From assembly GCA_944390305.1 (NCBI GenBank), contig CALXPX010000009.1, forward strand, positions 1-19,728: DNA of 19,728 bases, in the 5' to 3' direction. Positions 14,065 to 19,728 of the stretch are shown piece after piece. The translations under genes and the position numbers were made by a program. A model generated the notes under the pieces. The model was not told the DNA's origin, did no database searches, and saw only the letters and a program-made list of their open reading frames with translations. Source of the stretch: an uncultured Clostridia bacterium (GTDB lineage: Bacteria; Bacillota; Clostridia; TANB77; CAG-508). Numbering within the stretch: the stretch's first letter is position 1; every line of letters starts with the position of its first letter.

Positions 14065-14606
14065 ATATCTGTTTCATCATATTCTATGTCATAATTTTTT
14101 TCTTTTTTAACTTCTGTTACTGTACTATTTGGCGTTGTTGTTATTTTTACCTCACTATTTCCTCCATTTTTCATAGCTTCTTTTTCTAACTTACTAATTT
14201 TAAGTCCATTCATTGTCTTTCCTAACATTTCACTTAATTTATCCGCTAAATCTGGAACTAGGTCTAATAATTTATCCATTGATGAAGAATGTTCTACAGG
14301 TAATAATTTAACTCCGCTTGTTTGTACAACTATAAAAGCTATTGGAGAAATACTAACTCCTGCACCAGATCCTCCTCCAAAAGGCAATCTTTCTTTAGGA
14401 AGCTCTTCTTTTTTTGAATTATCTGTAGTTTTTCCATTAAATTCACTTCCTCCTGCTGCAAATCCAAAATTAACTTTAGATATAGGTATTATCACCACAT
14501 TATTAGATGTTTGTATTGGGTCTCCTACAATTGTATTTACATCCACCATTTCCTTTATACTATTCATGGCTGTATTCATTAGCCCTTCTATTGGATACTC
14601 ACTCAT
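14061..14606 (-). CDS. ytfJ: Sporulation protein YtfJ/GerW
   Basis: 181-residue YtfJ-family protein. In Bacillus subtilis ytfJ (gerW) is a spore protein needed for normal germination. The family core is visible: an N-terminal helix (IEGLMNTAMNSIKEMVDVNTIVGDPI), the strand motif VVIIPISKVNFGFAAGGSE, then a glycine-rich stretch (LPFGGGSGAGVSISPIAFIVV) ending in the GVKLLPV segment. After about residue 120 comes a family helix (DKLLDLVPDLADKL), then a variable polar tail rich in Lys, Thr and acidic residues, making the protein longer than the usual roughly 150 residues. The start overlaps the ytfI-like stop (ATGA), the same ytfI-ytfJ pair as in Bacillus. It is the last gene of the recA operon. 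Confidence 0.95.
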   Translation of the reverse strand: MSEYPIEGLMNTAMNSIKEMVDVNTIVGDPIQTSNNVVIIPISKVNFGFAAGGSEFNGKTTDNSKKEELPKERLPFGGGSGAGVSISPIAFIVVQTSGVKLLPVEHSSSMDKLLDLVPDLADKLSEMLGKTMNGLKISKLEKEAMKNGGNSEVKITTTPNSTVTEVKKEKNYDIEYDETDM

Positions 14607-15238
14607 TTTTTCTTACTCTCCTCCTTTTTACATATTACATTTATAATATGTACTAATTTTATTGTTATTATGCAACTAAATTGTAAAAAAAATACATTTT
14701 TATTTAAATAAATTGGACTTACTTTATAATGATAATTTTTTAGATTTCTCATATCTGCCACATAAGGAAGAGTAAGTGAAATTGCTATATTAATAATAGA
14801 ACTAGTAATAGCTGTAAAAGCTGCATCTTCTGTTCCAATAGACATATTAAAGTTTGTTTTTTCTAATGTAAATTTTCTTATTAATTTTTTTGAAAATTCT
14901 TGCATTTTTTTCTTATCTTGCTCTATATCTTTATTTTTCTTTATTTCTTTATAATATTGTTTTAATAAGATTTTCTTTGCTTTATAATTATCTAGATTAA
15001 AAGAAAAAATAGGTATTTTATTTAAAAATCTTATTTGTAATTTTAAATCGAATAAAATATAATCTAATACATTCAATTTTTTTATATCATCATTTTCTTT
15101 TAATAATATATTTATTATAAAAAGAGCATCATTTGAATTTCTTATACACATATTTTTTAATATTATCTTTATATTAGATAAAAGTAAAATAATAGTTATT
15201 AATGCAAAAATAGCTATTACATAAAGAAAAACTATCAC
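14603..15238 (-). CDS. ytfI: DUF2953 membrane protein, YtfI-like
   Basis: 211-residue protein with an N-terminal membrane helix (about residues 2-24) and a lysine-rich middle (YYKEIKKNKDIEQDKKKMQEF). The DUF2953 signature is SIGTEDAAFTAITSSII at about 136-152 (family pattern xGTGDAAxTA), followed by a hydrophobic segment and the C-terminal YLNKNVFFLQFSCIITIKL. The function is unknown. The gene order ytfI-ytfJ is conserved between Bacillus and Clostridia, suggesting a spore role. It starts 41 bases after scpA with a strong GGAGGAG site and overlaps ytfJ by 4 bases. In the signature the second Gly is Glu (GTED), a small departure from the family. Identification rests on this motif and on the neighbour. 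Confidence 0.82.
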   Translation of the reverse strand: MIVFLYVIAIFALITIILLLSNIKIILKNMCIRNSNDALFIINILLKENDDIKKLNVLDYILFDLKLQIRFLNKIPIFSFNLDNYKAKKILLKQYYKEIKKNKDIEQDKKKMQEFSKKLIRKFTLEKTNFNMSIGTEDAAFTAITSSIINIAISLTLPYVADMRNLKNYHYKVSPIYLNKNVFFLQFSCIITIKLVHIINVICKKEESKKK

Positions 15239-15279
15239 AAAAAGCTCCTCCTTTTTATAATAGTTTTTCCATTTATTTA

Positions 15280-16044
15280 CTATTTATGCTTATTTTTAAT
15301 CTTTTTATTAACTTTTATTTCTCCAAATAATTTTTCTTGATCAGTTTCTACCTTACTTCTTCTTGACATTTCAAGTAATCCTGAAAATGCCGTTACTATT
15401 TCTTGAGGTTTACATTTATTTATTGAATATAACCTGTTAAATACAAAAGATTTCTTTTTTATCAATTCTTTGAACATTCTCTTTACAGATTCACCTACAG
15501 AATAATTTTCTATAATAGCAATCTTTTCAATGTTCTTAGCATTTTTATTAATTTTATTTGCATTTTGTTTTAATATCTTTTGATATGCATTTGAAATATC
15601 CTCTTTTGTATATTTTACATCAAATTCAGTTATTTTTGGAATTTCGATATCTTCTTTTATTCTAAATGCCCTTTTATTATTTGAGCTATATAGCTCTCTA
15701 AATTTATTAGTTATTTCTTTATATTGTTTATATTCTATAATCCTCTTAATTAATTCTTCTTCAGATAGCATTTCTTCTTCTACTTCTTGTCTAGGTAATA
15801 ATTTTTTAGATTTTAAATATAAAAGATTAGATGCCATAATTAGAAATTCACTAGTAACTTCTAAATTCATTTCTTCCATTTGATTAATATATTCTATATA
15901 CTGATCTGTTATTTCACTTAAAGATATATCATAAATGTCCATCTGATTTACATCAATCAAATGGCATAATAAGTCTAAAGGTCCTTCAAAGTTTTCCGTT
16001 TTTACTTTATATTTATTTATTTCTAGTGTAAATACATTTTGCAT
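15280..16044 (-). CDS. scpA: Segregation and condensation protein A (ScpA, kleisin)
   Basis: 254-residue kleisin subunit of the bacterial SMC-ScpAB condensin complex, which organises and segregates the chromosome. The N-terminal SMC-neck-binding domain is unmistakable: FEGPLDLLCHLIDVNQMDIYDISLSEITDQYIEYI (about residues 19-53), then LEVTSEFLIMASNLLYLKSKKLLPR (about 61-85). A middle linker follows, then the C-terminal winged helix (KPQEIVTAFSGLLEMSRRSKVETDQEKLFGEI) that binds the SMC head. Length is typical. It begins 1 base after recX and is clearly cotranscribed. scpB, its partner and frequent next gene, is absent here; the next gene is ytfI. Confidence 0.97.
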   Translation of the reverse strand: MQNVFTLEINKYKVKTENFEGPLDLLCHLIDVNQMDIYDISLSEITDQYIEYINQMEEMNLEVTSEFLIMASNLLYLKSKKLLPRQEVEEEMLSEEELIKRIIEYKQYKEITNKFRELYSSNNKRAFRIKEDIEIPKITEFDVKYTKEDISNAYQKILKQNANKINKNAKNIEKIAIIENYSVGESVKRMFKELIKKKSFVFNRLYSINKCKPQEIVTAFSGLLEMSRRSKVETDQEKLFGEIKVNKKIKNKHK

Positions 16045-16045
16045 C

Positions 16046-16480
16046 TTATATTGCCTCTCTTATACTTTCTTCTTTATATCCCTTTTTTATTAAATACATC
16101 TTTATTTCTTGTTTTTTCAAATTAGATTTTTTTATTGCTATTTTTTTAGCAGAGTTTTTTTCATATTCTAATAATTTATCATAATTATTATCTATATAAT
16201 CTTCTATTATATTGCTTTTTATGCCCTTAGTCATTAACTTATATTTTATTTCTTTTATTGACATATATTTAAGATTCATAAATTCATTTATAGCTCTTAA
16301 TATATATTTTTCATCATCTATATAACCTATATTTTTAAGTTCTTCAATAACATCTTCTAAAAGTTCTTCATTAATGACTTTTATAAATTTATTTTTCACT
16401 TCACTCTCTGTTCTTTTTTTATAGCATATATATTTAAGTACTTTAGTTTTAGCTTCATCAAATTCTTCTATAGAATACAT
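16046..16480 (-). CDS. recX: RecX family regulatory protein
   Basis: 144-residue all-helical modulator of RecA, which binds RecA filaments and limits or tunes strand exchange. Tandem three-helix repeats are visible: the first includes YICYKKRTESEVKNKFI (R-T-x-x-E-L/V) and VIEELKNIGYIDDEKYILRAI, and the second includes MSIKEIKYKLMTKGIKSNIIEDYID. A third lysine-rich repeat ends in YLIKKGYKEESIREAI. The D-D-x-x-Y/F motif (IDDEKYI) is diagnostic. It starts 11 bases after the recA stop in the same operon, the usual recA-recX arrangement. The protein is short for the Firmicutes, where long forms exceed 200 residues, and closer to the compact form. Confidence 0.93.
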   Translation of the reverse strand: MYSIEEFDEAKTKVLKYICYKKRTESEVKNKFIKVINEELLEDVIEELKNIGYIDDEKYILRAINEFMNLKYMSIKEIKYKLMTKGIKSNIIEDYIDNNYDKLLEYEKNSAKKIAIKKSNLKKQEIKMYLIKKGYKEESIREAI

Positions 16481-16491
16481 TTTATATTTCC

Positions 16492-17577
16492 TTACTCTTC
16501 ATCATCAAATTCATCATCATTTGGCTCTATATCTTGCTCTTCATCTAATACTTCTTCCCCAAGACTTTGTTCAAATGCTTCATCAAAGTTTTTTCTTATC
16601 TTATCTTCTACTTCTTGCATAATTTCTGGATTATCTTCTAAATATTTTTTAGCATTTTCTCTACCTTGTCCAATTCTATTTCCATTATATCCAAACCACG
16701 ATCCACTTTTGTCTATAAGTCCTAAGTTGATTCCCAAGTCTAATATATTACCTGATTTAGAGATTCCCTTACCATATACAATATCAAATTCGGCTTCTCT
16801 AAAAGGTGGAGCCACTTTATTTTTAACAACTTTTACTCTTACTCTATTACCAACAACATCTCCATCTTGCTTTATATTTTCAATTTTTCTAATATCCATT
16901 CTTACTGAGGCATAAAACTTAAGTGCCCTTCCTCCTGGAGTTGTTTCAGGATTTCCAAACATAATTCCAACTTTTTCTCTTAATTGGTTAATAAATACAA
17001 TTACACTATTAGACTTATTTATTACTCCTGCTAATTTTCTTAATGCTTGTGACATAAGTCTTGCTTGAAGTCCAACATGTGCATCTCCCATATCTCCATC
17101 TATTTCTGCCTTTGGAACTAATGCTGCAACAGAATCAACTACAATAATATCAATAGCTCCACTTCTAACTAAAGCCTCTGCTATTTCCAATGCTTGTTCA
17201 CCAGTATCTGGTTGAGAAACAATTAAATTATCTATGTCAACACCTAAATGCTTAGCATATACAGGATCTAAAGCATGCTCTGCATCTATAAAAGCTGCTT
17301 CTCCTCCTTTTTTCTGTGCTTCAGCAATCATATGAAGTGCTAATGTTGTTTTTCCAGATGATTCTGGACCATATACTTCTATAATTCTTCCTTTGGGTAT
17401 ACCACCTATTCCTAGAGCTATATCTAAGCTTAAAGCTCCTGTTGGTATAGCTTCAACATTCATGGCTTTAAATTCGCCAAGTTTCATAACTGAACCTTTT
17501 CCAAATTGTTTTTCTATTTGTCCTAGCGCTGCTTCTAATGCTTTTTGTCTTTCTGAATTTGCTTTTTCTGTACTCAT
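16492..17577 (-). CDS. recA: RecA recombinase
   Basis: 361-residue ATP-dependent recombinase that forms filaments on single-stranded DNA, catalyses strand exchange and triggers LexA self-cleavage. All core parts are intact: N-terminal helix and polymerisation motif (KQFGKGSVMKLG), Walker A GPESSGKTT at residues 70-78, catalytic Glu100 in IDAEHALD, Walker B (IIVVDSVAALV), loop L1 (MGDAHVGLQARLMSQALRKL), loop L2 (NQLREKVGIMFGNPETTPGG) and a very acidic C-terminal tail (EEQDIEPNDDEFDDEE). No intein is present. An AGGAGG site precedes the start. It is the first gene of the recA-recX-scpA-ytfI-ytfJ operon, from the promoter at 17616-17643. Imperfect SOS-box-like repeats flank the promoter. Confidence 0.99.
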   Translation of the reverse strand: MSTEKANSERQKALEAALGQIEKQFGKGSVMKLGEFKAMNVEAIPTGALSLDIALGIGGIPKGRIIEVYGPESSGKTTLALHMIAEAQKKGGEAAFIDAEHALDPVYAKHLGVDIDNLIVSQPDTGEQALEIAEALVRSGAIDIIVVDSVAALVPKAEIDGDMGDAHVGLQARLMSQALRKLAGVINKSNSVIVFINQLREKVGIMFGNPETTPGGRALKFYASVRMDIRKIENIKQDGDVVGNRVRVKVVKNKVAPPFREAEFDIVYGKGISKSGNILDLGINLGLIDKSGSWFGYNGNRIGQGRENAKKYLEDNPEIMQEVEDKIRKNFDEAFEQSLGEEVLDEEQDIEPNDDEFDDEE

Positions 17578-17592
17578 AATTTCCTCCTAATT

Positions 17593-17604
17593 AAACATTT
17601 GTTT
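17593..17604. promoter_or_regulatory. LexA-box-like inverted repeat in the recA leader
   Basis: AAAC-ATTT-GTTT has the symmetry and spacing of the Gram-positive SOS box (GAAC-N4-GTTC) with the outer base changed in each arm. It lies between the -10 and the ribosome site, a usual LexA position. A second degenerate copy, GAAC-ATTT-TTTC, lies at 17654-17665 upstream of the -35. Both are imperfect, so LexA control is only suggested. Confidence 0.3.
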
Positions 17605-17615
17605 GTACGACATTT

Positions 17616-17643
17616 ATTATATACTAAAAAAAATATTTGTCAA
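17616..17643 (-). promoter_or_regulatory. Sigma-A promoter of the recA operon
   Basis: On the minus strand TTGACA (17643 to 17638, perfect), a 16-base spacer and TATAAT (17621 to 17616, perfect). The leader is about 30 bases. It is the best promoter in the window. Confidence 0.85.
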
Positions 17644-17735
17644 TACTTTCTGCGAACATTTTTTCGTATTTATTTTTTATATTGTAATTTAAATTGTTTG
17701 TTAATTTACATAAATGTATTTTCATTTTATTCTAA

Positions 17736-19304
17736 TTATTGTTGTCTAAACCATTCATTGAAATTTAAAAATACATTGTAATTATTTGGGGCAAAATTTC
17801 CACCCACATTAGCATTTAATAATAGTGTATTTTTATTTCTATAAAGTCCTATATAAGGTACTTCATCATTTACTATCTTTTGAATTTCACTATAATTTTC
17901 TAGTGAATTTAATTTTGATTTTACATTATCATTATTATAATTTGCAATATTCCCATCTCCATAAAAATAATTTAAATCTGGATTTATTGAATTCGTAACT
18001 CCTGTTAATATCATTTGATAATCTTTATTATTTAAATATTCATAATATTTTTCATTATTTACTTTTGATACATTTACATTTATACCTATTTGTCTAAGCT
18101 GACTTTTTATTTCATTAGCTACATTTATTCTATCTTGATTATCTTCGCTTACAACTAAAGACAAAGTAAGTCTTCTAACATACCCATCTATATTTTTCTG
18201 CCACTTATTATTTTTATATACCCAACCAGCTTGTTCTAAAATAGTTTTTGCTTGTTCTTGATTATAACTAATTTCATTTTCTGAAGAATATAAATAGCTA
18301 CCATAATCTAAAGGAGAATTAGCTATATAGTAATTGTTTGAAAAAACAGATGATACTAATGTATTTTTATCTATTGCATAATTTATGGCTTGTCTTACTG
18401 CTTTGTCTTGAAGAACAATATCACTACAATTTAGACTTAAATAATCATAATTTCTTCCTTTATATTCTTTTTTATTATATCCCATGGTTCCTATATATTC
18501 AGAATAATTCGTGCTTGCTGTATTAATTATATCTATATTATCTAGTTTAAAACTATTATAAATCTCTCCCATTGTTCCGAATTTTTTTATGGTAATAGAT
18601 TTAGCTTTAGGAGTTTTGTCTTTTATAAATCTCCATTTATCATTTCTTGTAAGTAGAATTGTATTATCATCTATACTTGCTATTTTATACATTCCTGTTC
18701 CTATTGGAATTTTATTAGTATTTACAAAATCCTCATTTAGGTAATACATACTAGGAAGTATTGGAAAAGTAAGATTATATTCAAAGTTTGGTACATATTT
18801 AGAAAGGTTTATTATAACAGTTTCTGTATCTGGGGTCTCTATACTTTGAATATCTTGGACATTTGCTGAATAAACTGTGTTTCTTTCTTTTAATTTATTA
18901 ATAGTAAATTCAACATCTTTCGCTATAAAGTCACTTCCATCTTGCCATTTTACTCCAGTTTCTAATTTTATTTCATATTTCACATCACTTATTTTATTTA
19001 AAGATTTAGCTAAGCACATTTCCACTTTATAGTCAGATGTAAGATTTATAAGAGGTTCAAATATTAATTTATCTATATTTATTATCTCTTTATTATTAGT
19101 AAGAATTGGATTCATAGTATCATAATTAGAAATTCCCATTGTTAAATTATCTAAAATTTTAACTGGTTCATCTTGAACAGTATTATTTTCATCATTTTCT
19201 TCTGCTTCTTTAACGTTTTGAGTATATAAAACATAAATTGTTCCAATTATTAAACAAATAATAAATATTATAAAAATATACTTAAATACATTGTTATTTT
19301 TCAT
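17736..19304 (-). CDS. Family 5 extracellular solute-binding protein (peptide/nickel type), membrane-anchored
   Basis: 522-residue periplasmic-binding-protein-fold receptor of the SBP_bac_5 (DppA/OppA) family, normally the ligand-capturing subunit of an oligopeptide ABC importer. Family landmarks: ISNYDTMNPILTNNKEIINIDKLIFEPLI (about residues 58-86), LETGVKWQDGSDFIAKDVEFTINKL (about 112-136), IGTGMYKI, the hinge region VRQAINYAIDKNTLV (about 304-318), QAKTILEQAGW and QLRQIGINVNV. The N-terminus is a single hydrophobic helix (about 9-27). Its Cys17 lacks a lipobox, because Ile rather than Gly/Ala/Ser precedes it, so the protein is probably held by a signal anchor and is not a lipoprotein. No permease or ATPase is adjacent. 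The gene has its own promoter (19330-19358). Role unknown; it could serve a transporter encoded elsewhere or act in sensing. Confidence 0.9.
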   Translation of the reverse strand: MKNNNVFKYIFIIFIICLIIGTIYVLYTQNVKEAEENDENNTVQDEPVKILDNLTMGISNYDTMNPILTNNKEIINIDKLIFEPLINLTSDYKVEMCLAKSLNKISDVKYEIKLETGVKWQDGSDFIAKDVEFTINKLKERNTVYSANVQDIQSIETPDTETVIINLSKYVPNFEYNLTFPILPSMYYLNEDFVNTNKIPIGTGMYKIASIDDNTILLTRNDKWRFIKDKTPKAKSITIKKFGTMGEIYNSFKLDNIDIINTASTNYSEYIGTMGYNKKEYKGRNYDYLSLNCSDIVLQDKAVRQAINYAIDKNTLVSSVFSNNYYIANSPLDYGSYLYSSENEISYNQEQAKTILEQAGWVYKNNKWQKNIDGYVRRLTLSLVVSEDNQDRINVANEIKSQLRQIGINVNVSKVNNEKYYEYLNNKDYQMILTGVTNSINPDLNYFYGDGNIANYNNDNVKSKLNSLENYSEIQKIVNDEVPYIGLYRNKNTLLLNANVGGNFAPNNYNVFLNFNEWFRQQ

Positions 19305-19329
19305 AAGCTTGCTCCTTATTTTCTTACAT

Positions 19330-19358
19330 ATAATATATTAAAAAACTATTTTTTTCAA
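19330..19358 (-). promoter_or_regulatory. Promoter of the solute-binding protein gene
   Basis: On the minus strand TTGAAA (19358 to 19353), a 17-base spacer and TATTAT (19335 to 19330), each hexamer with one mismatch. The -35 is inside the loop and arm of the hairpin at 19342-19365. GGAG follows near 19312. Confidence 0.6.
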
Positions 19359-19365
19359 TAGTTTT
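19342..19365 (-). terminator. Second hairpin after spoVS, overlapping the next promoter
   Basis: Perfect 9-base A/T-rich arms (19342-19350 and 19357-19365) with a 6-base loop; on the minus strand the 3' arm ends in a run of six T. It may back up the spoVS terminator so that read-through does not cross the solute-binding-protein promoter. Confidence 0.45.
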
Positions 19366-19404
19366 AGATAAAAATAGGCATGTAATTTTGTTACATGCCC
19401 CTAT
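19366..19404 (-). terminator. spoVS terminator
   Basis: 9-base perfect arms (19377-19385 and 19391-19399) with a 5-base loop. They extend with one bulge to about 19373 and 19404, and are followed on the minus strand by TATTTTTATC. It begins about 20 bases after the spoVS stop codon. Confidence 0.85.
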
Positions 19405-19424
19405 ATTTCATATCCTTATTTTTC

Positions 19425-19685
19425 TTATCTTGACTCTACAATAAGTCTTATTCCAGTTCTGTCTTCACCCTCAACTTCTACCTCTGCAAATGCTGGTATA
19501 CATACTAGGTCAACTCCAGTTGGAGCTACAAAACCTCTGGCTATAGCTACTGCCTTTACAGCTTGATTTAGTGCTCCTGCTCCAATTGCTTGCATTTCTG
19601 CCTTTCTTGTTTCCTTTACCATCCCAGCTATTGCTCCTGCTACTGAGTTTGGATTTGATTTTGATGAAATTTTTAAGACTTCCAT
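19425..19685 (-). CDS. spoVS: Stage V sporulation protein S (SpoVS)
   Basis: 86-residue SpoVS, the normal length. It is one of the most conserved sporulation-associated proteins, with an Alba-like fold probably binding nucleic acid. In Bacillus its loss blocks spore coat and core maturation. The hallmark sequence is intact: MEVLKISSKSNPNSVAGAIAG, IGAGALNQAVKAVAIARGFVAP, LVCIPAFAEVEVEGEDRTGI and a C-terminal RLIVESR. A strong GGGAGG site lies seven bases before the ATG. It is monocistronic, with its own terminator; the promoter probably lies at or beyond the window edge. Its presence together with ytfJ supports a spore-forming host. Confidence 0.98.
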   Translation of the reverse strand: MEVLKISSKSNPNSVAGAIAGMVKETRKAEMQAIGAGALNQAVKAVAIARGFVAPTGVDLVCIPAFAEVEVEGEDRTGIRLIVESR

Positions 19686-19728
19686 TTTTTCCTCCCTTAA
19701 TTTAATTTTTTGTTTGTTTGTAATTACA

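Noticed and set aside
17706..17719. TTACA-TAAA-TGTAT, near match to the BceR-type box
   Set aside because: One mismatch, located between the binding-protein stop and recA with no peptide-resistance gene nearby; probably chance in AT-rich sequence.
1..19728. Search for CRISPR arrays, tRNA/rRNA, riboswitches, insertion sequences, toxin-antitoxin or phage genes
   Set aside because: No repeat-spacer pattern, cloverleaf, transposase or phage-like reading frame was seen; intergenic regions are under 200 bases.

Overview
This window reads as chromosome from a low-GC, AT-rich, probably spore-forming Clostridia-type Firmicute. The evidence is strong AGGAGG-type ribosome binding sites, TTGACA/TAAAAT-type promoters, the sporulation genes spoVS and ytfJ/gerW, a BceRS-BceAB antimicrobial-peptide module and a recA-recX-scpA-ytfI-ytfJ gene order. 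Nearly every gene is on the minus strand; ispG is the only plus-strand gene. I see no rRNA, tRNA, CRISPR, insertion sequence or phage gene. No gene-free stretch exceeds 300 bases.

Layout, left to right. (1) 1-1648: a partial lantibiotic/bacitracin-type ABC ATPase preceded by an OmpR/PhoB response regulator. Three phased direct repeats between them look like the regulator's binding site. Upstream is a small seven-cysteine ferredoxin. (2) 1818-2245: a YccF-type membrane protein gene bracketed by a 15-16 bp inverted repeat. (3) 2321-8637: a Bce-type peptide-sensing and detoxification module (response regulator, histidine kinase, acetyltransferase, ATPase and permease). It is split by the isoprenoid gene ispG, which is divergent from bceA and convergent with the acetyltransferase. 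A perfect TNACA-N4-TGTAA BceR-type box lies in the bceA/ispG intergenic region. (4) 8765-11027: ucpA-like dehydrogenase, endonuclease IV-like TIM barrel and a second GNAT acetyltransferase, as one transcription unit. (5) 11085-13961: an uncharacterised ABC exporter pair and a flavin reductase. (6) 14061-17577: recA-recX-scpA-ytfI-ytfJ, tightly packed from one recA promoter to one terminator, with no scpB beside scpA. (7) 17736-19685: an orphan family-5 substrate-binding protein and spoVS.

How the genes work together: two separate ABC/response-regulator systems for cell-envelope peptide stress lie within 9 kb. Bce transporters act on peptides that attack the undecaprenyl/lipid II cycle. IspG makes precursors for that same lipid carrier, so its position inside the module may be functional; this is inference. 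The right half is housekeeping: DNA repair, chromosome segregation and sporulation/germination. The best candidates for something new are the ispG-interrupted Bce module with its operator, the direct-repeat operator in the left ABC system, and several proteins with altered key residues (endonuclease IV-like protein, ferredoxin, ABC ATPase).
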